Source: Streptomyces bungoensis
GTDB lineage: Bacteria > Actinomycetota > Actinomycetes > Streptomycetales > Streptomycetaceae
Direction of reading: 5' to 3'
Length of the DNA: 64,000 nt
NCBI RefSeq assembly: GCF_001514215.1
Contig: NZ_KQ948854.1
Coordinates: 24,530-88,529 of the forward strand
Shown: piece after piece, positions 9,363 to 17,610 of the stretch
Position numbering within the stretch: position 1 is the stretch's first letter
How the letters are laid out: the number at the start of each line of letters is the position of its first letter
Notes under the pieces: generated by a model
Seen by the model: only the letters and a program-made list of their open reading frames with translations
Database searches by the model: none
What the model was told of the DNA's origin: nothing
Made by a program: the position numbers and the translations under genes

Positions 9363-9917
9363 ATGGACAGCCATGGGCAGGACGAGCAGCGGGTCGTGTG
9401 GACCGTCGTGGACACCGGCATCGGCCCGCTGATGCTGGCGGCGACCCGCGAGGGCCTGGTCAACGTCGTCTTCCACGCCACGGACCCGGTACGCGACCGG
9501 GCTCTGGAGCGGCTGGCGGCCAGGCTGGGCACCGAGCCCGTCGAGGACCCGGACGCTCCCCTGCTGGCCGAGGCGGTACGCCAGGTCGAGGCGTATCTCG
9601 CGGGCGGGCGCCGCACCTTCGACCTGCCCCTGGACTGGTCGCTGATCTCCGGCTTCAACCGGCAGGTGCTGCGCGAACTCGCCTCCGGCGTTCCGTACGG
9701 GACGGTGGTGGGGTACGGCGATCTGGCGGGGCGGGTCGGGCAGCCGGGCGGTGCGCAGGCGGTGGGCGCGGCCATGGGTGCCAATCCGCTGCCGGTCGTG
9801 GTGCCCTGTCACCGGGTGGTGGAGAGCGACGGCGGCATCGGCGGCTTCGGCGGCGGCCTGGAGACCAAGCGCAGACTGCTGGCCCTGGAGGGCGTGCTGC
9901 CCGAGCCGCTGTTCTGA
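9363..9917 (+). CDS. ogt: Methylated-DNA-protein cysteine methyltransferase
   Basis: 184 residues; removes O6-alkyl groups from guanine by stoichiometric transfer to its own cysteine. The active-site motif PCHRVV is at residues 148-153 with the acceptor Cys149. Upstream, FNRQVLRELASGVPYGTVVGYGDLA (about 98-122) is the DNA-binding helix-turn-helix with its arginine finger region, and AVGAAMGANPLP precedes the active site. The N-terminal half is the usual variable Ada/Ogt domain. Start ATG at 9363, 53 bases after the GDPD gene. No Ada-type regulatory domain is fused. Together with nearby uvrB it gives the region a DNA-repair flavour, probably by chance. Confidence 0.95.
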   Translation: MDSHGQDEQRVVWTVVDTGIGPLMLAATREGLVNVVFHATDPVRDRALERLAARLGTEPVEDPDAPLLAEAVRQVEAYLAGGRRTFDLPLDWSLISGFNRQVLRELASGVPYGTVVGYGDLAGRVGQPGGAQAVGAAMGANPLPVVVPCHRVVESDGGIGGFGGGLETKRRLLALEGVLPEPLF

Positions 9918-9933
9918 CCGGTCCCGCGCGCCG

Positions 9934-10362
9934 CTAGCCGTAGTGCCGGACTTCGAGCACGTTGCCGTCGGGGTCCTGGAAGTAGAAGCTGCGCGTGGCC
10001 GTCCCCCGGGCCCCGAAGGAGGCGTGGCCGATGTCGCTCATCGGGACTCCGTGCTCGTCGAGGCGGGCGCGCAGGGCGTCGAAGCCCGCGGACGTCAGGG
10101 CGAGACACACGTGGTTGACGGGACGGCCGGCGACGGCGGCGGAGCCGGGCAGCATGTCCATGCGCTCGGCGAGGCTGTGCGGGGCGAGGTCGAGAATGGT
10201 CTCGTCGTTGACCCGGACCGAGGGGAACGACACCTCGCCCTCGGTGAACTCGGCGACCCGGAGCGGCTCCAGGCCGACCGCGCTCTCGTAGAAGCCGGCC
10301 GCCGCGACAGGGTCGGCCACCCAGAGGACGACGTGGTCGAGGCGCGTGGTGGGATCGGTCAT
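9934..10362 (-). CDS. VOC-family (glyoxalase/dioxygenase-fold) protein
   Basis: 142 residues with two beta-alpha-beta-beta-beta VOC modules. Metal-ligand-type positions are visible: RLDHVVLWVADP (His10) at the start, NHVCLALTS in the middle (His near 85), and FYFQDPDGNVLEVRHYG at the end, where a Glu would complete the site. The family includes glyoxalase I, fosfomycin/bleomycin resistance proteins and extradiol dioxygenases; the substrate cannot be read from the sequence. Start ATG at 10362. It converges with ogt after a 16-base gap and is divergent from psuG. Confidence 0.85.
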   Translation of the reverse strand: MTDPTTRLDHVVLWVADPVAAAGFYESAVGLEPLRVAEFTEGEVSFPSVRVNDETILDLAPHSLAERMDMLPGSAAVAGRPVNHVCLALTSAGFDALRARLDEHGVPMSDIGHASFGARGTATRSFYFQDPDGNVLEVRHYG

Positions 10363-10461
10363 ACGGTCCAGGCTGGTGATGTCCCGCACGGACCGCAAGC
10401 GTTTATCCGGGTGCGCCGCCCGCCAGAGATGAGGAAGGACCGACGGACAGGAGGCGGGCAC

Positions 10462-11370
10462 GTGGTGCTGGTGGTGTCGGAAGAAGTCCGGGAAGCGATC
10501 GACGCGCGGCGGCCGGTGGTGGCCCTGGAGTCCACGATCATCGCGCACGGGTTGCCGCGTCCGCGCAACCTGCAGGTGGCGCTGGAACTGGAGGACGTGG
10601 TGCGCCGCGAAGGCGCCGTCCCCGCGACCATCGCCGTCCTGGACGGCCGCCCGCACGTCGGCCTGGACAAGGAGCAGCTGGAGCGGGTCGCGAACGAGGA
10701 GGGCATCCGCAAACTCGGCCACCGCGACCTGCCGCCGGCCGTGGCGGCGGGGGTGAGCGGGGCGACTACGGTGTCGGCGACGGCCCAGCTCGCGGCGCTG
10801 GCCGGCGTCCGGGTGTTCGCCACGGGCGGGCTGGGCGGGGTGCACCGGGAGTGGACGGTGACCCAGGACGAGTCGGCCGACCTCGGCCTGCTGGCCCGGA
10901 CCCGGATCACGGTGGTGTGCGCGGGCGTGAAGTCGATCCTGGACGTGCCGGCGACCCTGCAGCGCCTGGAGACGCTGGGCGTGACCGTCGCCGGATACCG
11001 CACCGACCGTTTCCCGGGCTTCTACCTGTGTGATTCCGGGCATCCGGTCGACTGGACGCTGCACAGCCCGGAGCAGGTCGCGGACGTGATGCGGGCGCAG
11101 GACGCGCTCGCCGCGCCGGAGTCGGCGCTGATCGTCGCCAACCCCGTGCCGCGGGAGAAGCAACTCGATCCCGGGCTCCACGCGCGCGTGCTCGCCGACG
11201 CCCTGCGGGCCTGCGAGGAGGAGGGGATCACCGGGCAGGCGGTCACGCCCTTCCTGCTCGACCACCTGGTCCGGCACACCGACGGGGCCTCGCTGAGCGC
11301 CAACCTGGCGGCGGTGCGCGGCAACGTGCGGCTGGCCGCGCACATCGCCGCGGCGTGGACCACGGGATGA
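10462..11370 (+). CDS. psuG: Pseudouridine-5'-phosphate glycosidase
   Basis: 302 residues; cleaves the C-C glycosidic bond of pseudouridine 5'-phosphate to uracil and ribose 5-phosphate. The PsuG/IndA signature is clear: VVALESTIIAHGLPRPRN (Glu23), VGLDKEQLERVA, GATTVSATAQLAALAG, VFATGGLGGVHRE, the metal-binding TQDESADL (Asp136) and VCAGVKSILD with the probable catalytic Lys157. Start GTG at 10462 with AGGAGG about 8 bases upstream. The stop overlaps the next gene's start by four bases (ATGA), so PsuG and the PfkB kinase are translationally coupled. This is the second step of pseudouridine salvage from RNA turnover. Confidence 0.95.
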   Translation: MVLVVSEEVREAIDARRPVVALESTIIAHGLPRPRNLQVALELEDVVRREGAVPATIAVLDGRPHVGLDKEQLERVANEEGIRKLGHRDLPPAVAAGVSGATTVSATAQLAALAGVRVFATGGLGGVHREWTVTQDESADLGLLARTRITVVCAGVKSILDVPATLQRLETLGVTVAGYRTDRFPGFYLCDSGHPVDWTLHSPEQVADVMRAQDALAAPESALIVANPVPREKQLDPGLHARVLADALRACEEEGITGQAVTPFLLDHLVRHTDGASLSANLAAVRGNVRLAAHIAAAWTTG

Positions 11371-12290
11371 CCGGTAGCCGGGGCGGGGCGCTGCTGGTGG
11401 TCGGGGACGTCGTCACCGATGTCGTCGCCCGGCACCGGGGGCCGCTCGCGTCCGGCACCGACACGGCGGCCGCCGTCCGGACCGTGCCGGGTGGCGCCGG
11501 CGCCAATGTGGCGTGCTGGGCGGCCCACGCGGGCCATGCGGAGGTACGGCTGCTGGGGCGGGTGGGTGCGGAAGCGGCTGGGTGGCACGAGCGGGAACTG
11601 GTGGCGGCCGGGGTGCGGCCCCGGCTGGTCGTCGACCGGGAGGCGCCGACCGGCACGGTGATCTGCCTGGTCGACGAGGGCGCGTCGGCCGAGCGCACGT
11701 TCCTCACGGACAGCGGGGCGTCCCTGCGGCTGGAGCCCGCCGACTGGTCGGACGCGTTGCTCGACGGGGTCGCCCGGCTGCACCTGTCCGGCTATCTGCT
11801 GTTCTCGGAGCCGAGCCGGTCGCTCGCCGAGGCCGCCCTGGCGGCGGCACGCGCGCGTGGGGTGCCGGTGAGTCTGGATCCGGCGTCGGCGGGCTTCCTC
11901 GTGAAGTTCGGGGTCGACCGCTTCCTGACGTTCGCGCAGGGGCTGGACGTGCTGCTGCCCAGCCGGGACGAGGCGTGCCTGCTGACGGGGCTGCCGGAGG
12001 CGGCGGACGCGGCCGCCAAGCTGAGCCGGCTCGTCCCGGTGGTGGTGGCCAAGTCGGGCGGGGCCGGGGCGCTGGTGGCCCGTTCCGGGACCGTGATCGC
12101 CCGGGTTCCGGCCGTGCCGGCCGTCCCGCGGGACACCACGGGCGCCGGAGACGCCTTCACCGGCGCGTTCCTCGCCGCCCTGCTCGGGGGCGCGGACCTG
12201 GCCGGGGCGGCTGCCCGGGGGTGCGAGGCGGGCGCGTGCGCGGTGGAGCGGGTGGGCGGCAGACCGCCGCGGCGGCGCCTCGGCGGCTGA
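11367..12290 (+). CDS. psuK: PfkB-family carbohydrate kinase, likely pseudouridine kinase
   Basis: 307 residues of the ribokinase/PfkB superfamily. The N-terminal signature PGGAGANVACW lies at 41-51 and the C-terminal signature DTTGAGDAFTGAF at 256-268, with catalytic base Asp262 and the GAG anion hole. The coupled overlap with psuG (ATGA at 11367-11370) makes pseudouridine the most likely substrate: the kinase would make pseudouridine 5'-phosphate for PsuG. The role assignment rests on this pairing, because PfkB kinases are hard to separate by sequence. It converges on a minus-strand methyltransferase with a 9-base gap. Confidence 0.88.
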   Translation: MTGSRGGALLVVGDVVTDVVARHRGPLASGTDTAAAVRTVPGGAGANVACWAAHAGHAEVRLLGRVGAEAAGWHERELVAAGVRPRLVVDREAPTGTVICLVDEGASAERTFLTDSGASLRLEPADWSDALLDGVARLHLSGYLLFSEPSRSLAEAALAAARARGVPVSLDPASAGFLVKFGVDRFLTFAQGLDVLLPSRDEACLLTGLPEAADAAAKLSRLVPVVVAKSGGAGALVARSGTVIARVPAVPAVPRDTTGAGDAFTGAFLAALLGGADLAGAAARGCEAGACAVERVGGRPPRRRLGG

Positions 12291-12299
12291 CCCGCGGCG

Positions 12300-13100
12300 T
12301 CAGGAGGTGCCCTTGCGCCCCCACGCCGAGACCATCGGAGCCGTCGCCAGGTCCATGCCGCCCGCCTCCACGTTGGCCAGATGGCGGTCGATGTCCTCGT
12401 CGGTGGCGAGGCCCGCCGCGACCAGGCGGTCGCGGATCTGGCGGACGGTGGCGGACTCCAGGGCGGTGCAGGCGGGTGAGGTGAGGGGGAAGCGGACGTC
12501 GGCCTCCACCTCGTGCAGCCCGGCCTCGCGCAGCAGGCGTGGGAGCTTGCGGCCGTACGACAGGTCGGCGCCGCGCTCGGCGAGCAGCCCGCGGAAACCC
12601 CGCCGCAGGCGGTTGGCGAGCCGCTGGTCGGGGCCGTGCTCGTCGGGGCAGGCCAGCGGCTGCAGGGCCGGGTCGGCGTCCTCGATCAGCAGCCGCCCGC
12701 CGGGCCGCAGAGCCTTGATCATGTGGTGCAGCGCCCGCTGCCGGTCCGGGACGTGGACGAGGACCAGCCGGGCGTGCACCAGGTCGAAGCCCTCCCCCGG
12801 CGGCTCCTCGGCGCCGACGTCGTGGACGCGGACCTCGACCGGCGGACGGGCCACGGCGGCGAGCCGTGAGGTGTCGATGTCGGTCGCCACCACCTTGCCC
12901 GTGGGGCCGACCCGGTCGGCCAGCCAGGACACCACGGAGGTGCCGCCGGCCCCGACCTCCCAGCACCGCAGGCCCGGTCCGATCCCGAGCTCCTCGAGAC
13001 GGCGGAACGTCGTGGGGTCGAAGAGGGAGGCGAAGGCGTCGAAGCGCTGTCCTGCCTCGCGCTGCCGGTTGGCCAGGAGGTATCCGTCGGAGGAGGTCAT
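12300..13100 (-). CDS. Class I SAM-dependent methyltransferase
   Basis: 266 residues. A Rossmann methyltransferase core is evident: motif I WEVGAGGTSVVSWL (47-60), the acidic end of beta-2 VVATDID (70-76), motif II-like FDLVHARLVLVHVPD, and KALRPGGRLLIEDADP (motif III). The C-terminal third (about 185-266) is a substrate cap with no recognisable specificity. ATG at 13100 has GGAGGAG-type sequence just upstream; an earlier in-frame start (13259) would add a non-homologous leader. It is divergent from corA. The substrate is unknown; the family methylates small molecules and lipids. Confidence 0.8.
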   Translation of the reverse strand: MTSSDGYLLANRQREAGQRFDAFASLFDPTTFRRLEELGIGPGLRCWEVGAGGTSVVSWLADRVGPTGKVVATDIDTSRLAAVARPPVEVRVHDVGAEEPPGEGFDLVHARLVLVHVPDRQRALHHMIKALRPGGRLLIEDADPALQPLACPDEHGPDQRLANRLRRGFRGLLAERGADLSYGRKLPRLLREAGLHEVEADVRFPLTSPACTALESATVRQIRDRLVAAGLATDEDIDRHLANVEAGGMDLATAPMVSAWGRKGTS

Positions 13101-13273
13101 GCACCGATCATCCCAGTCGCCCGGCTCGCCCGGAGGGGCGGAGGGCTTCGTCCACAGGCGGGAACAAGGCGGAACGAGCTGCTCCCACAGCCCCGCTCGC
13201 GATACTCGCTCGACTGGCACACTTGCCGGGCAAGGCGCGAGGGGCGCGGGGAGATCCACGCGAGGAGATCCGG

Positions 13274-14401
13274 ATGTCGATGGCTGGGAGTCTGCGGAAG
13301 GTCACAGGGCTGGGCGGGGTCGGCGGCCTGCGCAAGGTGGCGCGGCTGGCCCGGCGCCGGCCCCGCGTGGACCTGAACCATCCCGCACGGTCGCCGCTGG
13401 GTTCCTCCGTGGTCAACTGCGTGACGTACCGGGACGGTGTCCGGGTGCCGGGCTGCGCCGACGTCGTGGACGCCGTGCGGAAGGTGCGCAGGAGCGGAGA
13501 GGGCTTCGTGTGGCTGGGGCTGCACGAGCCGACGGTCGGTGAGTTCGCCGGCATTGCCGAGCTGTTCGACCTGCATCCGCTCGCCGTGGAGGACGCGGTG
13601 GAGGCCCACCAGCGCCCCAAGCTGGAGCGGTACGGGGACACGCTCTTCGCCGTGTTCAAGACCGTGTGCTACGTGGAGCACGAACGGCTGACGGCGACGA
13701 GCGAGGTGGTCGACACCGGCGAGATCATGGTGTTCCTGGGTGAGGACTTCGTCGTCACGGTACGGCACGGGCGGCACGGCTCTCTGGGACCGCTGCGCGA
13801 GGAACTGGAGGCGCACCCGCGGCAGCTCGCCAAGGGGCCGGCGGCGGTGCTGCACGCGATCGCCGACCATGTCGTGGACGACTACCTGAGCGTCACGGAC
13901 GCGGTGCAGGGCGACATCGACCAGGTCGAGACGGACGTGTTCTCGGAGAACGGGGCACGGACAGATCCGGGGCGGATCTACCAGATGAAGCGTGAACTGC
14001 TGGAGCTGAAGCGGGCGGTGGTGCCGCTCAGCCGACCGGTCGAGGATCTGGCCACCCGGCCGATACGGGTGGTCGACCCGGAGATACAGGCGTACTTCCG
14101 GGACGTCCTCGACCATCTGCTGCGGGCCAAGGAGCAGATAGCGGCGTTCGACGAACTGCTCAACTCCATCCTGCAGGCGCACCTCGCCCAGGTGACGGTC
14201 GCGCAGAACGAGGACATGCGGAAGATCACGGCCTGGGCCGCGGTGATCGCCGTGCCGACGATGGTGTGCGGGGTCTACGGCATGAACTTCGACCACATGC
14301 CGGAGCTGCACTGGCGGTTCGGGTATCCGCTCGTCATGGGGGTGATGGCGGTGGCCTGCCTGGTCCTGTACCGGGGCTTCCGACGCAACGGCTGGCTCTG
14401 A
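13274..14401 (+). CDS. corA: CorA-family Mg2+/Co2+ channel
   Basis: 375 residues. A long cytoplasmic N-terminal domain carries the EDAVEAHQRPKLERYGD region typical of CorA (about 97-113), a long helix (GDIDQVETDVFSENG), and VAQNEDMRKITAWAAV leading into TM1. The selectivity motif GMN is at 336-338 (VYGMNF), followed by the MPEL periplasmic loop and TM2 ending in positively charged RGFRRNGWL, as required for CorA gating. The first 35 residues are Arg/Lys-rich and extra to E. coli CorA. ATG at 13274 follows GAGGAGA. It converges on the uridine-kinase-like gene with a 4-base gap. Confidence 0.95.
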   Translation: MSMAGSLRKVTGLGGVGGLRKVARLARRRPRVDLNHPARSPLGSSVVNCVTYRDGVRVPGCADVVDAVRKVRRSGEGFVWLGLHEPTVGEFAGIAELFDLHPLAVEDAVEAHQRPKLERYGDTLFAVFKTVCYVEHERLTATSEVVDTGEIMVFLGEDFVVTVRHGRHGSLGPLREELEAHPRQLAKGPAAVLHAIADHVVDDYLSVTDAVQGDIDQVETDVFSENGARTDPGRIYQMKRELLELKRAVVPLSRPVEDLATRPIRVVDPEIQAYFRDVLDHLLRAKEQIAAFDELLNSILQAHLAQVTVAQNEDMRKITAWAAVIAVPTMVCGVYGMNFDHMPELHWRFGYPLVMGVMAVACLVLYRGFRRNGWL

Positions 14402-14405
14402 CCGC

Positions 14406-15056
14406 TCAGGCGGAAGGGCCGGACCAGCCGTTCCAGGCGGGGTGCCGCGGGTCGTCGGCGCGCACCAGGACGTCCGCGGTGCCGGCCGGGTCGGTCTCGG
14501 TCTCGTAGCGCTCGAAGGCCGGGAGCGTCCAGTGGTCGGCCTCCGGGGTACGGCGGCCCAGGGCGCCCTGGGAGAGGAGGACGTGGACGCTCAGGTCGAA
14601 GGGGAACCAGTGCCGCAGCAGGAGGGGTCCGTGCAGCAACAGGACGCCGCCGGGCGGAAGTCGCACGTACGGGGTGCGGGTGGCCCGGTCGCTGACCGGG
14701 TCCCACAGGTCGGGCAGGATGCGGCCGCTTCCGCCGGGTTCCAGCGGACCGAAGACCTCGCGCCACAGGGCTCTCGTGTCGAACCAGCCGCTGTAGTACG
14801 ACTCCACGTCCTGGCGTCCGTGCTCCAGGCGGAGGGAGGCGGGCCGCAGGAAGCCCTCGGTGCCGACGACGACGGAGGCCCGGCCGCGCACGCGCAGCGC
14901 CTGGGCGACACGGTCGGCGAGGTCCCCCGGGCGGGCGGCCGGCGCTCCGTCGAAGCCGACCCGCGGCCAGGCACCGCCGTCGGCCGTCTCCAGCCCGAGC
15001 AGCCGGTCGGCGAGCAGTTCGGCGAGCCGGTCCCAGGTGATCGCTTCGAGTCGCAC
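14406..15056 (-). CDS. Uridine kinase-like protein with degenerate P-loop
   Basis: 216 residues from a GTG at 15056. The fold resembles P-loop uridine kinase-like proteins of actinomycetes: an N-terminal strand RVGFDGAPAARPGDLADRV (about 35-53), FLRPASLRLEHGRQDVESYYSGWFD, LPPGGVLLLHGPLLLR, and a closing DVLVRADDPRHPAW. Where Walker A (GxxxxGK[ST]) is expected the sequence is DGAPAARPGD, with no Lys-Ser/Thr, so ATP-dependent kinase activity is uncertain. The start is ambiguous: the frame is open further upstream, but the GTG is the first start consistent with family length and it lacks a strong ribosome-binding site. A nucleoside or nucleotide role would fit the nearby psuG-psuK only loosely. 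Confidence 0.7.
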   Translation of the reverse strand: MRLEAITWDRLAELLADRLLGLETADGGAWPRVGFDGAPAARPGDLADRVAQALRVRGRASVVVGTEGFLRPASLRLEHGRQDVESYYSGWFDTRALWREVFGPLEPGGSGRILPDLWDPVSDRATRTPYVRLPPGGVLLLHGPLLLRHWFPFDLSVHVLLSQGALGRRTPEADHWTLPAFERYETETDPAGTADVLVRADDPRHPAWNGWSGPSA

Positions 15057-15186
15057 AGGCCCATGATGCCGGGTGGTGCCGGGGCCTGCGGCACGGGGCG
15101 ACAGGGGGAAGGGATGTTCCGGTGAGAGGAGGGGGTGAGGCGGGCCGGTGTGGGAGCGGCCGGTGGAGACGGGGAAGGAACCGGGT

Positions 15187-15879
15187 ATGGCAGGTTCTGC
15201 GACTCCCTTGACTCCCGGTGGACTTGTCGTCGTCCAGCCGCTGCGGCGCAAGCGCTGTGCCGGGTGCCGGCGCGGGCCGCTGCCACTGCTGGTGCTGGAG
15301 GACGGGGTGCCGCGCTGCCTGGACTGCGCCGACCTCGGTCACCTGGTGTTCCTGCCGCGCGGTGACACGGCACTGACCCGCAGGGCGCGGGAGGAGAGCG
15401 CGCTGTCGGCGGTGGTGGTGCGCTTCAACCGGCGCAGGGGCCGGTACGAACGGCAGGGACTGCTGGTGGAGCAGGAGGCGCTCGGCCGGGCCGAGGCACG
15501 CTGCCTGGCGGACGCGGAGGCACGGCGCCGGCGGCGGGCCCGGGACGCGCGGCGCAGGGCGGTGGAGGACGAGAGGTTCGCCGCGGCGTTCGCGGCGGAG
15601 ATCGTGCGGCTGTATCCCGGGTGCCCGGCCGAGCGGGCCCGGAGGATGGCGGCGCACGCCTCCGCGCGAGGCAGCGGGCGGGTCGGCCGCAGCGCGGCCG
15701 GGCGGGCACTGTCCGAGTCGGCGGTGATCTCGGCGGTCGTGGCCGCCGTACGGCACGAGGACACGCCGTACGACCGGCTGCTGATGAGCGGGGTCCCCCG
15801 GTATGAGGCGCGGCGGCGGATCGCGGCGGCCGTGGCGGGCGTGCTGCGGGAGTGGGAGGAGATGACAGGGGTCGGCTGA
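15187..15879 (+). CDS. DUF2293-domain protein with N-terminal zinc ribbon
   Basis: 230 residues. The N-terminus carries CAGC (about 20-23) and CLDC about 20 residues later, spaced like a zinc ribbon. A very Arg/Glu/Ala-rich helical segment (about 85-130) follows, then a C-terminal block from FAAEIVRLYPGCPAERA through GSGRVGRSAAGRALSE to RHEDTPYDRLLMSGVPRYEAR that matches the DUF2293 family as I remember it. The function is unknown; zinc ribbon plus basic helices suggest nucleic-acid binding (inference). ATG at 15187 has AAGGA eight bases upstream and is preferred over a GTG at 15148. Confidence 0.75.
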   Translation: MAGSATPLTPGGLVVVQPLRRKRCAGCRRGPLPLLVLEDGVPRCLDCADLGHLVFLPRGDTALTRRAREESALSAVVVRFNRRRGRYERQGLLVEQEALGRAEARCLADAEARRRRRARDARRRAVEDERFAAAFAAEIVRLYPGCPAERARRMAAHASARGSGRVGRSAAGRALSESAVISAVVAAVRHEDTPYDRLLMSGVPRYEARRRIAAAVAGVLREWEEMTGVG

Positions 15880-16093
15880 GGCCGACCGGAGGGGCGCGGG
15901 GGGCGCAGGTCGCGCGCGGCCCGAGACTGCGCGGCGGCACGCCGGCCCCGAGCCGCGGCTCCCTCGGAAGCGGCTGTCGGCCGCTCTGCGCGGGTGCGGG
16001 AGGCGACGTATCGTGGCCGGAGGAGTGCCGCCCGGCGACGCACGGCCGTCAAGGGCCCGGTGCTCCCGGTCGACGTTCGCAAGGAAGACGACC

Positions 16094-17581
16094 ATGGCCG
16101 ATCCCAAGGGGTTCATGACCACGCCGCGCCAGGAGTGGCCGCGGCGGCCCGTCGAGGAACGGGTCCGGGACTGGGACGAGGTGTACGTCCCCGGGGCGCT
16201 GCTGCCCATCATCAGCAAGCAGGCGGACCGCTGCATGGACTGCGGCGTCCCGTTCTGCCACCAGGCCTGCCCGCTGGGCAATCTGATCCCCGAGTGGAAC
16301 GACCTGGTCGCCCGCGAGGACTGGCGGGCGGCGAGCGACCGGCTGCACGCGACGAACAACTTCCCCGAGTACACCGGGAGGCTGTGCCCGGCGCCGTGCG
16401 AGGCGGGCTGCGTCCTGGCGATCAACCAGCCGGCCGTGACCATCAAGAACGTGGAGTGCGCGATCGCGGACCGGGCCTGGGAGGAGGGTTTCACCCCGCC
16501 GCGGCCTCCGGAGCGGCTGTCGGGGAAGACGGTCGCCGTGATCGGTTCCGGGCCGGCCGGGCTCGCGGCGGCGCAGCAGCTGACCCGGGCCGGGCACACG
16601 GTCGCGGTGTACGAGCGGGACGACCGGATCGGCGGGCTGATGCGGTACGGCATCCCCGCGTTCAAGATGGAGAAGCGGCACCTGGAGCGGCGGATCGAGC
16701 AGATGCGGGCCGAGGGGACGAGGTTCCGTACCTCGACGGTGGTCGGGCGGGACGTGTCGGCGGCCGATCTGCGCACGCGCTACGACGCGGTGGTGATCGC
16801 CACCGGGGCGACGGCGTGGCGGGAACTCTCCGTGCCGGGCCGGGAGTTGCGGGGGATACACCAGGCGATGGAGTACCTGCCGCTGGCCAACCGGGTGAGC
16901 GAGGGGGATCTGGAGGTCTCGCCGCTGTCCGCGGCCGGCAAGCACGTGGTCATCGTGGGCGGCGGGGACACCGGGGCCGACTGCCTGGGCACAACGGTGC
17001 GGGAGGGGGCCGCGTCGGTGTCCCAGCTGGACATCTACGCGCAGCCGGGCGCCGAGCGCGACGAGGACGTCGAGCCGTGGCCGACCTACCCGAAGATCTA
17101 CCGGCTGTCCGCGGCGCACGAAGAGGCGCGGGACCTGCGGACGGCTCCGGCGGCGGACGCGGACGCGCGGCTGTTCGCGGCGTCCACGCTGCGCTTCGAC
17201 GGGGACGAAGCGGGGCACGTGCGGTCGCTGCACCTCGTCGAGGTCGACGCGCGGCGCCGGCCGCTGCCGGGTACCGGGCGGACGCTGCCCGCCGACCTCG
17301 TCCTGCTCGCCCTCGGCTTCTCCGGGCCGGACCAGGAGGACGGGATCATCGAGCAGCTCGGGCTGGAACTGGAGCCCCGCGGCACCATCGCGCGGGACGC
17401 CGGCTTCGCGACGAACGTCCCCGGCGTGTTCGCCGCCGGGGACGCGGCCCGCGGGCAGTCGCTCATCGTGTGGGCGATCGCGGAGGGCCGGGCGGTGGCG
17501 GCGGCCGTCGACCGCCGGCTGACGGGGAGTACCCGGCTGCCGGCGCCGATATCGGCGTACGACCGCCCGATGGTCGTGTAG
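16094..17581 (+). CDS. gltD: Glutamate synthase small subunit (GltD-type NADPH oxidoreductase)
   Basis: 495 residues. The N-terminal ferredoxin-like domain has two cysteine clusters, CMDCGVPFCHQAC (47, 50, 55, 59) and CPAPCEAGC (98, 102, 106), for [4Fe-4S] centres. An FAD-binding motif VAVIGSGPAGLAAA (about 147-160) and a second NADPH-binding motif VVIVGGGDTGADC (about 291-303) follow, and VFAAGDAARGQSL near the end contacts FAD. With a GltB large subunit this protein passes electrons from NADPH to glutamate synthesis from glutamine and 2-oxoglutarate. No gltB adjoins it, so it is an orphan copy; in S. coelicolor a separate gltBD pair lies slightly further on (from memory). Start ATG at 16094 with AAGGAAG upstream. 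Confidence 0.92.
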   Translation: MADPKGFMTTPRQEWPRRPVEERVRDWDEVYVPGALLPIISKQADRCMDCGVPFCHQACPLGNLIPEWNDLVAREDWRAASDRLHATNNFPEYTGRLCPAPCEAGCVLAINQPAVTIKNVECAIADRAWEEGFTPPRPPERLSGKTVAVIGSGPAGLAAAQQLTRAGHTVAVYERDDRIGGLMRYGIPAFKMEKRHLERRIEQMRAEGTRFRTSTVVGRDVSAADLRTRYDAVVIATGATAWRELSVPGRELRGIHQAMEYLPLANRVSEGDLEVSPLSAAGKHVVIVGGGDTGADCLGTTVREGAASVSQLDIYAQPGAERDEDVEPWPTYPKIYRLSAAHEEARDLRTAPAADADARLFAASTLRFDGDEAGHVRSLHLVEVDARRRPLPGTGRTLPADLVLLALGFSGPDQEDGIIEQLGLELEPRGTIARDAGFATNVPGVFAAGDAARGQSLIVWAIAEGRAVAAAVDRRLTGSTRLPAPISAYDRPMVV

Positions 17582-17610
17582 CCGCCACAGCCGGTGCCGC
17601 CGCCGGGGGT

